A stretch of 45,725 bases of DNA from Verrucomicrobiota bacterium (GTDB lineage Bacteria; Verrucomicrobiota; Verrucomicrobiia; Verrucomicrobiales; Verrucomicrobiaceae): the NCBI GenBank assembly GCA_009885695.1, contig VFKE01000138.1, positions 1-45,725 on the forward strand, in the 5' to 3' direction. Positions 16,861 to 24,778 of the stretch are shown piece after piece. The translations under genes and the position numbers were made by a program. Below the pieces are notes generated by a model. That model saw only the letters and a list, made by a program, of their open reading frames with translations, ran no database searches and was not told the DNA's origin. The first letter of the stretch is position 1; every line of letters begins with the position of its first letter.

Positions 16861-19374
16861 TCAAGCAGTCACGGCGAGTTCAGTACTCAGGTTCCGGATG
16901 ATGACTTCACGGAGGTCATCGATGCTGACGGGCTTGCTGAGGAAGTCGTTCATGCCAGCATCGTGGCAGCTTTCCTTTACACCAGCGAGGCTGTGGCCGG
17001 TCAGGGCGATGATGACAGGCTGGTGGCTGAGAAGGAAGTTGCCGCGGATTTCACGGGTGGCATTGATGCCATCCAAGACGGGCATGTGGAGATCCATCAG
17101 GATGAGATCGTAGTTATTCTGCGTCATCATGTCGACGGCTTCGCGTCCATTCTCGGCGAGGTCGGCCTCGTAACCGAGTTTAGAAAGCATCATGCGGCCC
17201 AGTTTCTGATTCATGGGTTGGTCCTCGGCAAGAAGAACGCGCGCGGGGTGGTCGGCGGCGAGGGCGCGGACGCGGGGTTTGACGGCGGGGGGCGGGTTGC
17301 TGCCGGGGACGGATGGTCCGGCGATGGTGGCAGCGCGGGTTGCGTTAAGGGCTTGGACGATGGCTTTCATGAGGTCCCGGCGATTAACTGGCTTGGGAAC
17401 GAAAGTGGAGCGGGATCCGGCACTGGCCATGATGGCATGTTTGTTCTGTTCATGACCGAGGGGGGCTAGACAGACGATGGCTTTCTCCTGCGCATGGGCT
17501 TCAGCGGCGATGCGGATAATGGAGGGGAGTTGCTGGGGTGAGGAGTCGAGAATGAGAACGGAATAATCGCCACTCAGGAGGGACTCCAGACTCGAATCAG
17601 GCGCGAGCTGCCTGATGTCCGCGGTGACGCCCCAGAGGGAACCGTAATGCTGGACGATGCCTGCAGTTGTGGGATGGGAGGAAACGATCCGCGCGCTCTG
17701 ACCGAGGAGAGTGATGAGGCGGGCTTGATCTTCGGCGACGAGGAGATCGTTCTCCGGTGCGGCGCGCAGGGGGATTTCGAGATAGAAGTTGGAGCCGACT
17801 CCGGGTTCGCTGGTGACGGAGATTTCACCACCCATGATTCCGCAGAGCTTGCGGGAGATGGCGAGTCCGAGTCCGCTGCCGCCGTATTTGCGGGTCGTGG
17901 AAGTATCGGCCTGGGTGAAGGCATGGAAGAGCTGCGGCAGTTTTTCCGGCGGGATGCCGATGCCGGTGTCGCGCACGGAGATATGGAGCCAGGTGCGCTC
18001 ACCGGTGACGGGGTGCTGGCGCTGCACGGGCTGGGCGAGGACCAGAATCTCGCCCTGGATCGTAAACTTGATCGCGTTGCCCAGCAGGTTGACGAGGACT
18101 TGTTTGATGCGGTGGAAGTCGCCGATGATGTTGCAGGGGAGTGATTCGCTGACGTGGTAATTCAATTCGATATTCTTCTCCGCCGCTTTGAACGCGAACA
18201 TGGACATCGTTTCTTGGAAGAGTTCCTCAAGGTTCACGGGAATTTCTTCCAGGTTCAACTTCTCGGATTCGAGCCTGGAGAAGTCGAGGATGTCATTGAT
18301 GAGGTGAAGGAGCGATTCGCCGCTGGAGCGGATCATGCGGACGAATTCCAATTGTTCGGAATCGAGGCCGGTGTCGAGCAGGAGCGAGGTGGTGCCGATG
18401 ATGCCGTTCATCGGGGTGCGAATCTCATGGCTCATGCTGGCCAGGAAATCAGCCTTGGCCTCCAGGCCGGATTGCGCGAGTTTTTCCGCAGCCTGCGACT
18501 CCTGGATCATGATCTGGCGTTTGGTCTCGTTCTTCTCGATCTGGTCCATCGCCTCGTTGAAGAAATGCGCGGCGCGGGAGATGTCATCGAAGCCGCGCTC
18601 CGGCAGGCGGTGGGACCATTGACCCTGACGGAGGGCGAACACACCCTCCGTGAGAATCCGAAGACGCCGGGAGATGCTGCGACCTACGAAGAAGAACATC
18701 AGTCCGGCGATTCCCGCGCAGCCGGGTACGGCGATCCAGAGCAGCGAGGTGAATTTCTGGGTGGCAAAAAGGTGATGCAGTTCAAAGCGCGGCTGTTGCA
18801 TGTGCATGATGCCCACAATGGTGCCGTCCGTGAGGGTGATGGCGGCGGCGGCGGCGACCCACTTGGGGGCCTGGACCTCTGCGTTTTGGGTTTCGATGAA
18901 ACGTGGTGACATGGCACAGGGTGCCCCGGCCCAGACCTGGGCAACAGCGGGGGCTTCTTCCGTATTTGTCGAGGCCGGGGCCAGTTCGGTGGGGACGATG
19001 CTGGGGGTGGTGAAGTAACCGGCGCGGACAAAGCGACCTTTTTTGTTGCTGGAATCGTCTTCGCGGCGGAGCACTTCGACCACGAGGCCGAGTGAGGTGA
19101 GCGGGTCGTCACCGTTCTCATTGAAGAGCCGGTGGCGGACGCGATCCTCGATGGCACCGGAGATCTGAGGAGGTAACTGGACGAGATCCCCGTCCTTGAA
19201 ACAACTGCGAAACTCGATCACGCCGGAAAAAGCCTGACTGAGCAGGAACGAGCGCTGGGCCGCGCGCAAGGCTCTCACTTCGTGCCAGGCAAACACACTG
19301 CCAACGGTAAACGCCCCGAGCGACGCGGCGAGCACCGCGCAGATCACAAGCCGCGTGGTGAGGATTGATTTCAT
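16861..19374 (-). CDS. Hybrid sensor histidine kinase
   Basis: An 837-residue membrane sensor. Membrane segments at residues 8-30 and 211-231 enclose a ~180-residue periplasmic domain. Then come HAMP (232-285), HisKA with phospho-accepting His316 in ASMSHEIRTPMNGIIG, and HATPase_c (N box LVNLLGNAIKF near 428-438, G1 DTGIGIP at 469-475, G2 GGSGLGLAI at 498-506). A first receiver-like domain (about 555-680) lacks the usual N-terminal acidic pair, although D610 and K661 remain. A second, intact receiver (712-830) has E718/D719, D761 and K814. It is the last gene of the pilin-ATPase cluster, 32 bases after the receiver gene. It probably senses an envelope signal and controls this locus. Confidence 0.93.
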   Translation of the reverse strand: MKSILTTRLVICAVLAASLGAFTVGSVFAWHEVRALRAAQRSFLLSQAFSGVIEFRSCFKDGDLVQLPPQISGAIEDRVRHRLFNENGDDPLTSLGLVVEVLRREDDSSNKKGRFVRAGYFTTPSIVPTELAPASTNTEEAPAVAQVWAGAPCAMSPRFIETQNAEVQAPKWVAAAAAITLTDGTIVGIMHMQQPRFELHHLFATQKFTSLLWIAVPGCAGIAGLMFFFVGRSISRRLRILTEGVFALRQGQWSHRLPERGFDDISRAAHFFNEAMDQIEKNETKRQIMIQESQAAEKLAQSGLEAKADFLASMSHEIRTPMNGIIGTTSLLLDTGLDSEQLEFVRMIRSSGESLLHLINDILDFSRLESEKLNLEEIPVNLEELFQETMSMFAFKAAEKNIELNYHVSESLPCNIIGDFHRIKQVLVNLLGNAIKFTIQGEILVLAQPVQRQHPVTGERTWLHISVRDTGIGIPPEKLPQLFHAFTQADTSTTRKYGGSGLGLAISRKLCGIMGGEISVTSEPGVGSNFYLEIPLRAAPENDLLVAEDQARLITLLGQSARIVSSHPTTAGIVQHYGSLWGVTADIRQLAPDSSLESLLSGDYSVLILDSSPQQLPSIIRIAAEAHAQEKAIVCLAPLGHEQNKHAIMASAGSRSTFVPKPVNRRDLMKAIVQALNATRAATIAGPSVPGSNPPPAVKPRVRALAADHPARVLLAEDQPMNQKLGRMMLSKLGYEADLAENGREAVDMMTQNNYDLILMDLHMPVLDGINATREIRGNFLLSHQPVIIALTGHSLAGVKESCHDAGMNDFLSKPVSIDDLREVIIRNLSTELAVTA

Positions 19375-19406
19375 GGTTCCATCCAGATGACCCGGAAGTC
19401 AAAATA

Positions 19407-19877
19407 TCAAGCCGACACCAGGTCGCGCACTGCCGGCGTCTCAGCGGAATGGACGCACTGATAAACTGCCTGGGCCAGATCCTCTGCCGTGAAGGGTTTG
19501 GCCAGCATGGCGTTGAACCCCATTTTGAGGCAGGAAGTTCCGATTTCGTCGCCGAAGAATCCGCTGCAGGCCAGGAGACGGACGCCCGGCTGGATCTCCC
19601 GAAGGTGAAACACGGCATCCAGACCGGACATGCCGCAGGGCAGGATCAGATCGAGGATGACCATGTCCACCTCAGTGTCGCGTTCACGCATGTGCTGAAG
19701 CATCTGCACGGCGTCTTCGCCGGAGCTGACGTTGATCACGCTCCAGCCCATGGCTGTGAGCACGGCTCCAGTCATGACGCGCACGAGGGGCTCGTCATCC
19801 ACGAGGAGGATTGTCCCGTTGGAGGACTGGGGGATTTCGTTGTAGGATTTTGACGTTGGATTTTTCCAGATGCTCAT
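19407..19877 (-). CDS. Stand-alone receiver-domain response regulator
   Basis: A 156-residue protein that is one receiver domain with short tails. The acidic pair is D27/D28 (LLVDDEP), the phospho-acceptor is D76 (MVILDLILP) and the conserved lysine is K127 (LAKPFTAEDLA). There is no output domain, so it must act by protein contact, perhaps on the ATPase encoded 28 bases upstream, or as a phosphate shuttle for the hybrid kinase encoded 32 bases downstream. Both gaps are short, so all three genes are likely on one transcript. Confidence 0.93.
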   Translation of the reverse strand: MSIWKNPTSKSYNEIPQSSNGTILLVDDEPLVRVMTGAVLTAMGWSVINVSSGEDAVQMLQHMRERDTEVDMVILDLILPCGMSGLDAVFHLREIQPGVRLLACSGFFGDEIGTSCLKMGFNAMLAKPFTAEDLAQAVYQCVHSAETPAVRDLVSA

Positions 19878-19905
19878 GGCGTTGTTGGTTAAGTGGTTTA
19901 AAAAA

Positions 19906-22062
19906 TTAGACTGCGGTGTAGGACAGACAGCGGATTTCCTCCATGGTGGTGTGACCGGAGATGACTTGGGTGAGGCCTTCCTGATAGAGGGTGCGAAATC
20001 CGTTCTTCAGCGCGACAACCCGCAGCGCACTCTGTGGCGCTCCCTGCTCGATGAGGTCGCGCAGCTCCGCGTTTATTTCGCAGAGTTCCATGAGCGCGAT
20101 GCGTCCGGCATATCCGGTGCCGTGGCACTCGGTGCAGCCGGTTTTTTCATAGATGGGCGAGGTCACGGGCTGGGTGATCGCGCCTTGGCGCGCCATGACG
20201 GCCTGAACTTCCGCGGTGGCGGCGACGGGACGCTTGCAGTAATTGCAAAGACGGCGGACGAGACGTTGGGCCTGGCTGAGGGCGAGGGAGTCGGAGACGA
20301 GATATTTTTCCACGCCCATGCTCAGAAGGCGCGATACCGCGCGCAACGAGTCATTCGCATGGAGCGTGGTGAGCACTAGGTGCCCGGTGAGCGAGGCGTT
20401 GATCGCGGCGTTGGCAGTCTCCGCGTCGCGCGACTCGCCGATGAGGATGATGTCGGGGTCAGCGCGCAGGAGCGAGCGCAGGCCGTTGGCAAAGTCGAGG
20501 TTGTAGACGGGATTGGTCTGCGTCTGGTTGATGCCCTCGATTTCATATTCGATGGGATCTTCGATGGTCTGGATGTTGACGGTTTCGTCGTTGACGCTGT
20601 TGAGCAGGGCGTAGAGCGTCGTGGTCTTGCCGGAGCCGGTAGGCCCGGTGACGAGGATGAGGCCCTGGTCGCGCTGCATGGTGCGCGAGAAGATGTCAAT
20701 CTGGCGCTGGCTGAGGTTGAAATCGCTCAGGCGGCGCACGCCGTCCTGTTTATCCAGAAAACGCATGATGACTTTCTGAAACTCGCGGCGGGTGGGCACG
20801 GCGGCCACACGGACGTCCACGCGGCGACGGCCGATGCGCATGGCGAAGCGGCCGTCCTGGCACTCCTGGCGTGTCTGCCCCATGTTTGCGTAATTTTTAA
20901 TCAGCGCGACGTAACGGGTGAGCATGTCCTCGGGCGCCGTGAGGATGACTTTCATGGTGCCGTCAATGCGGGCGCGGAAACGGGTGGCGCTGTAGAATTT
21001 CTCAATATGCAAGTCACTCGAGCGGCAGCGGATGGCGGTGAACAGCGCCCAGTGGATGAGTTCTTCGGCTGTGTGGTTCGGATTCTGCGGGTTGATGCGC
21101 GCCATGTCTTCGGCGTTGATATCCACTAGGTTGTCTTCACCGACTTCCGCGAGCTGGGTTTCGATTTTTCCGACCGACCCCGGATCGAAGCTGGCAGCGG
21201 CGCGGGCGATGGTCTCGCGGATGGCGGCGCTGTCCGCCAGCACGGTAATGATCTTGATCGGGCGGTTGCCCAGGGAGATCCATTCATCCTCGAAGGCGTA
21301 GTTGTCCGGCGTGTCGCTCAGGAGATAGACCGTATTCTTGCCGACGAAGAGAGGATAGACGTTGTGGCGCTCGATGATGTGGGCCGGAAAAAGGTTCTGG
21401 CGCGGGGCTTCCGCGGCGTTGTAGGCGTGGGCCTTGCAGTCACTGTTGAGGCGGACGAGGGCTACGCCGAGGTTGCGACCCATGCCGTTGAAATCGGTCA
21501 CGGTGAGTTTCTCGCTTTTTTCCTTCGCGGCATCGTAGTAGCCCCTGAGCTTGGTGATCTCTCCGGGTTCGTAAGGATAGTTCTGGAGGAGCCACTGGAA
21601 GATTCCTTCCAGTTCCATGGTGCGGAATGAGGGAACCTTCAGCGACTCCACGGGATTCTGCGCGGACAGGGGCGGATTGGAGAAACGCTGGACGAGATCC
21701 TGGCGCGTGCGGCTGTATTGTTCGATGGATATGAGAACCCGGACCGTCAGCGCCAGCGGCACGCCCCACATGTCGCCCGCCTGGGGGTTGTGATGCGCCA
21801 TGATGAGTATGGGGCCGACTGTTGCCACCGGAAGCCAGGGTTCCGCGGTCTTGGGCATGCGCCCAAGTTTCCGTGTGACCTTCTCCGCGTCCGGTGTGCA
21901 GCTTTCCCGCAGGAGCGTCACCGGTATTAAACCGGATTGGAGGGCGATGCCCTCGAAGGTGAGCACGACCTCATCGCGGGTCTTCTTGATGGTTTCAGAG
22001 GCGGCGCGCGTTTTTTTCTCTTGAAGCTCGTCAGGTTCAGCGGTGGAGGTGGAGGAAGTCAT
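19906..22062 (-). CDS. GspE/PilB-type type II secretion/type IV pilus assembly ATPase
   Basis: A 718-residue secretion ATPase that would drive assembly of the prepilins encoded upstream. The catalytic half starts near residue 330: Walker A GPTGSGKT (473-480), Asp box IEDPIEYEIEG, Walker B region PDIILIGESRD (536-546) and His box GHLVLTTLHAND. The Walker B phrase is usually GEIRD; here I is replaced by S. A zinc-binding loop is present (C606, C609, C643, C646). The first ~330 residues are long compared with GspE or PilB; parts of it (VPLALTVRVL, NVYPLFVGKNTVYLLSD) suggest a diverged GspE N-terminal domain. No retraction ATPase, platform protein or secretin is encoded nearby. Confidence 0.93.
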   Translation of the reverse strand: MTSSTSTAEPDELQEKKTRAASETIKKTRDEVVLTFEGIALQSGLIPVTLLRESCTPDAEKVTRKLGRMPKTAEPWLPVATVGPILIMAHHNPQAGDMWGVPLALTVRVLISIEQYSRTRQDLVQRFSNPPLSAQNPVESLKVPSFRTMELEGIFQWLLQNYPYEPGEITKLRGYYDAAKEKSEKLTVTDFNGMGRNLGVALVRLNSDCKAHAYNAAEAPRQNLFPAHIIERHNVYPLFVGKNTVYLLSDTPDNYAFEDEWISLGNRPIKIITVLADSAAIRETIARAAASFDPGSVGKIETQLAEVGEDNLVDINAEDMARINPQNPNHTAEELIHWALFTAIRCRSSDLHIEKFYSATRFRARIDGTMKVILTAPEDMLTRYVALIKNYANMGQTRQECQDGRFAMRIGRRRVDVRVAAVPTRREFQKVIMRFLDKQDGVRRLSDFNLSQRQIDIFSRTMQRDQGLILVTGPTGSGKTTTLYALLNSVNDETVNIQTIEDPIEYEIEGINQTQTNPVYNLDFANGLRSLLRADPDIILIGESRDAETANAAINASLTGHLVLTTLHANDSLRAVSRLLSMGVEKYLVSDSLALSQAQRLVRRLCNYCKRPVAATAEVQAVMARQGAITQPVTSPIYEKTGCTECHGTGYAGRIALMELCEINAELRDLIEQGAPQSALRVVALKNGFRTLYQEGLTQVISGHTTMEEIRCLSYTAV

Positions 22063-22090
22063 CGCGGGGAAGGTGAGAAGGAGGGTTGCG

Positions 22091-22588
22091 TCAGTTGCCT
22101 ACCATTGTGTAGTTCGCGGGGAAGGTGTAGGGGGTGCCCATGTCGCCCCCCTTTAAATCAATCTTGAGGCCGGTGCCGGAGGTGCCGGGGGCGAGCAGGG
22201 CAAAGAGCGTGCCCTTCCACTGGAGGCGATAGTCAAGGGTGCTGCTGGAGGCCACGGGGTTCCACCTCGCGTGCACGTAGGGCGAACCGACCTTGGGATT
22301 AAGGGGATTCCTGTATTGCAGGGTGCGGATGACGGACAGCTCGACGGTGGCAGCGCTGTCCGATCCGGCGGCGAGGTTCAGTTCGTAATTGCACTCATTG
22401 AAGCGGTGCACTGCGGTATTCACTGTTTCTGTCCGGGCACTCGCAATGGTGGCATGGGAACTGCTGAAATACGACATGTAAGTAGGGATCGCCACCACCG
22501 AGAGGATGGCGACGATGGAGATGGTGACGAGAATCTCCATAAGGGACATTCCGCAGCGGGTGGTGGAAGTGGTGATTCCCGTCTTCAT
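22091..22588 (-). CDS. Prepilin-like protein 5 (type IV pilin/pseudopilin)
   Basis: A 165-residue protein with a class III signal: a 13-residue basic leader, cleavage after Gly before MSLME (Glu at +5), and a hydrophobic helix LVTISIVAILSVVAIPTYM. After it comes a helical spine (ATIASARTETVNTAVHRFNE) and a globular domain. It is the last of five pilin genes and ends 28 bases before the ATPase start. Larger size and C-terminal position suggest a minor pilin or pseudopilin. Confidence 0.88.
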   Translation of the reverse strand: MKTGITTSTTRCGMSLMEILVTISIVAILSVVAIPTYMSYFSSSHATIASARTETVNTAVHRFNECNYELNLAAGSDSAATVELSVIRTLQYRNPLNPKVGSPYVHARWNPVASSSTLDYRLQWKGTLFALLAPGTSGTGLKIDLKGGDMGTPYTFPANYTMVGN

Positions 22589-22598
22589 GCTCGGCTGG

Positions 22599-23003
22599 TC
22601 AGTAGGCGATGACGGTCGACCCTTGGGAGAGGGTTACTTTTTGCAGAGGATCGATGGAGTTGAAGACGATGGAATAACCGCTGGGGATGTAGTCCGTCAG
22701 GTTGGCCTGGGAGAAGGCGAGGTAGGGCGTGAGCAGGGAATACTTGGCCTGGGCGGTGCTGGACCCGGCGAAGTCGCTCGCAGCCTGGACACGGCCGCGC
22801 ACCTGGATGTAGGTGGCCATGGACATGTTGATGGATTCGCAGCGGGCGATGGCGAGGTTGCGCTCAGAGTCGGTGCGCATCTTGATGAGATTGGGCAGCG
22901 CGAGGAAGGAGATCACTCCAATGATAGCGACAGCGGCAAGCATCTCGACCAGCGAGAAGCCGCGGTCGGACGCTGATCTGACGGTGGTGGTGCGTGGGTT
23001 CAT
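22599..23003 (-). CDS. Prepilin-like protein 4
   Basis: A 134-residue prepilin. The leader MNPRTTTVRSASDRG is followed by FSLVEMLAAVAIIGVISFLA, with the +5 Glu and an N-terminal hydrophobic helix. The helix continues as LIKMRTDSERNLAIARCESI, then a short globular part with one cysteine. It sits 10 bases from both neighbouring pilin genes. Function as major or minor subunit cannot be told from sequence. Confidence 0.9.
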   Translation of the reverse strand: MNPRTTTVRSASDRGFSLVEMLAAVAIIGVISFLALPNLIKMRTDSERNLAIARCESINMSMATYIQVRGRVQAASDFAGSSTAQAKYSLLTPYLAFSQANLTDYIPSGYSIVFNSIDPLQKVTLSQGSTVIAY

Positions 23004-23012
23004 AAGCCGGGT

Positions 23013-23483
23013 TTACTGGGCGTTCAGGGTAACCTGGGGGAAGCTGTTGGCGGCCCAGTCAGGAAAGGCGATGTATTGCTTGGTGGTGTTCAACGCGTCA
23101 CTCTTGATCTGGCTGGCTGTGCTGTAGGTCGTAAAATAGGACGACGTGTTGGAGTCGAGGTAGGAAGAGATGAGATTGAAGCGCGCAAGGTTTCCCGACA
23201 CCGCATTGTAGGCAGTCTGGATTTGGGCGATGGTGCGTGGCCGGCCGGTGCCCAGCGTGGCGTTGATGACATCCGTGCGGTTGGCCTCGCCATTGACCCA
23301 GGCATTCAGCGCGCCCTGGAGCGTGGCCTGTTGCTGGCGCGAGACGATGCGGGCGGAGTCCGTTCCGGCATTCGAGAAGGCGGAGACGACCAGCGTGGCC
23401 ATCATGCCCATGATGGCGATGGTCATCAGGGCTTCGATGAAGGTGAAGCCAGCGGGGCGTCGGGAGCTGTGATGCGCGGTCAT
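23013..23483 (-). CDS. Prepilin-like protein 3
   Basis: A 156-residue prepilin starting at 23483 (MTAHHSSRRPAG, then FTFIEALMTIAIMGMMATLV with +5 Glu). The open frame extends to 23561, but that upstream part covers a hairpin and would put 26 unlikely residues before the leader. The globular half is rich in N, S and T. It follows a strong hairpin (23527-23558) that separates it from pilin 2. Confidence 0.88.
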   Translation of the reverse strand: MTAHHSSRRPAGFTFIEALMTIAIMGMMATLVVSAFSNAGTDSARIVSRQQQATLQGALNAWVNGEANRTDVINATLGTGRPRTIAQIQTAYNAVSGNLARFNLISSYLDSNTSSYFTTYSTASQIKSDALNTTKQYIAFPDWAANSFPQVTLNAQ

Positions 23484-23526
23484 TTTGTGGGGGGGCGGTG
23501 GAGGGTGAACGGGCTTTTCTAAGCGA

Positions 23527-23558
23527 AGCGGGCCTGACGCGTGAGCATCAGGCCCGCT
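23527..23558 (-). other. Intercistronic hairpin between pilin 2 and pilin 3
   Basis: Perfect 11-bp stem (AGCGGGCCTGA with TCAGGCCCGCT) and a 10-base loop. It lies 34 bases after the pilin 2 stop and 44 bases before the pilin 3 start. No T-run follows on the coding strand, so it is better read as an mRNA-processing/stabilising element or partial attenuator than a full terminator. Confidence 0.7.
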
Positions 23559-23592
23559 CAAGGTTGCACCTAGTGAGTGCAGTTAACTCGGA

Positions 23593-23967
23593 TTACGGCG
23601 TGTAAACGAGCGCACCACCTGAGAGGCTCAGGTAACCGCTGGCGTTGTCCACTGCGGTCGAGCTCATGCCGTTAACGGCAAAGGTCTGGCCGTCGGCGGA
23701 GGTGGCTCCAGCCTGGACTGCGGCGATCTGAGCAGCAGCTGTGGCGGTGGCAGACCAAGCGATGCCAGCCGCACGGCCAGTCGAGTGGATGGAGGCGAGG
23801 CTCTGCGCATTGCGCTTGGCCGTGGCCGTCGCAGCGGAAGAGTTGATCGATCCGATGCTGGGGATCGCGATCGCGGCGATGATGCCGATAACTGCGATGA
23901 CGACGAGCATTTCCACGAGGCTGAAGCCCTTAGCGAGCACGTTCTTGGTGTTGAGTTGGGTTTTCAT
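23593..23967 (-). CDS. Prepilin-like protein 2
   Basis: A 124-residue prepilin. Leader MKTQLNTKNVLAKG precedes FSLVEMLVVIAVIGIIAAIA (+5 Glu). The mature protein is small, rich in A, S, T and G, with no cysteine. Up to about residue 60 it parallels pilin 1 (IGSI, KRNAQS, S.GRAAG.AW), so the two genes are duplicates. Its composition and place between two hairpins would fit an abundant subunit, though this is inference. Confidence 0.9.
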   Translation of the reverse strand: MKTQLNTKNVLAKGFSLVEMLVVIAVIGIIAAIAIPSIGSINSSAATATAKRNAQSLASIHSTGRAAGIAWSATATAAAQIAAVQAGATSADGQTFAVNGMSSTAVDNASGYLSLSGGALVYTP

Positions 23968-24061
23968 GATGTTAGGTGTGTTTCAGTTTTGGTTTTTGTT
24001 GTTGTTTTTTCTTGGCGATGTCAGTTCAGGCTGACAAATCGTTGCTTGGTTGTCTGGTTTC

Positions 24062-24107
24062 TTTTGTCTTTTGTCTTTTGTCTCTGCCAGGGGCATTGGT
24101 CCCCGGC
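24062..24107 (-). other. Hairpin and TTTTGTC triple repeat between pilin 1 and pilin 2
   Basis: The 170-base gap between the first two pilin genes holds three perfect tandem TTTTGTC units (24062-24082, plus-strand reading) and, next to them, a hairpin at 24086-24107 (GCC-a-GGGG stem with CCCCGGC, 7-base loop, one bulged A). The pilin 2 leader is therefore long and structured. Confidence 0.6.
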
Positions 24108-24137
24108 AAATTTTTGTCCAGGTGGAAAGTTTGGCTG

Positions 24138-24542
24138 TTAGGTCCCCGACTGCGCACCCGATTTGTCGTAGAAGAGATTGCCATCGGAATCTCTGCCGAC
24201 GTAGATGTAAATATTTGTCAGATCGGTGCCCGTGATATTGGGAACACGGAAAGTTTTGCCAATGAAAGCACCGTCGGTCGGGGCCTGGCCTGAGATAACG
24301 CTGCCGATCAGCAGGTTGCGGCTGGCACCGGTCCAAGTCACGCCGGCCGCCTGGCCAGCTGAGAACATAGAGACGACGCTTTGGGCGTTACGCTGATAAG
24401 ACGCGGTCTTGGCAGCCGTAGTGATCGAGCCAATGTTCGGGATGGCGATCGCGGCGATGATGCCAATGACGGCGATCACCGTGAGGAGTTCCACAAGACT
24501 GAAGCCTCGGGACGCGCGGTTGGGTTTCAAGTGAGTGTTCAT
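24138..24542 (-). CDS. Prepilin-like protein 1
   Basis: A 134-residue prepilin that heads the cluster. Leader MNTHLKPNRASRG precedes FSLVELLTVIAVIGIIAAIA (+5 Glu). It is closely similar to pilin 2 through the helix and spine (IGSIT, QRNAQS, S.GQAAGVTW). The globular end (NIYIYVGRDSDGNLFYDKSG) has an Asp-rich turn. The transcript probably starts at the promoter at 24680-24707. Confidence 0.9.
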   Translation of the reverse strand: MNTHLKPNRASRGFSLVELLTVIAVIGIIAAIAIPNIGSITTAAKTASYQRNAQSVVSMFSAGQAAGVTWTGASRNLLIGSVISGQAPTDGAFIGKTFRVPNITGTDLTNIYIYVGRDSDGNLFYDKSGAQSGT

Positions 24543-24679
24543 GAGAAATATTATTGAGGGACTTATTTTTCTGGTTAGCGTGGCAGCTATTAATCTGTGC
24601 CCGCGGATAATCGCGGCGTTTTAGATGTCTTAACTGATCAGCGAAGCATCAGTGTTGATGTTTCATGATCGTGATAAAT

Positions 24680-24707
24680 ATTATAACCAATATACTGACA
24701 CGTGCAA
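24680..24707 (-). promoter_or_regulatory. Predicted sigma-70-type promoter of the pilin cluster
   Basis: On the minus strand TTGCAC (24707-24702) and TATAAT (24685-24680) are 16 bases apart, a near-consensus housekeeping promoter in an AT-rich stretch. It faces pilin 1, whose start codon is about 138 bases downstream. The 230-base region between pilin 1 and the IS630 element holds no gene. The IS lies about 70 bases upstream of the -35 box, so the promoter is intact but any distal upstream control site may have been lost. Confidence 0.6.
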
Positions 24708-24778
24708 GAACTATTTCAATAAATCTTAATCTATTATAAAGATCGGACTAATCACCCCTGTTGTAGCGGGTTGGATTA

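Noticed and set aside
24062..24082. CRISPR-like or phase-variable tract
   Set aside because: Only three 7-base units in a leader; no spacers and no start codon within. Kept only as a repeat near the hairpin.
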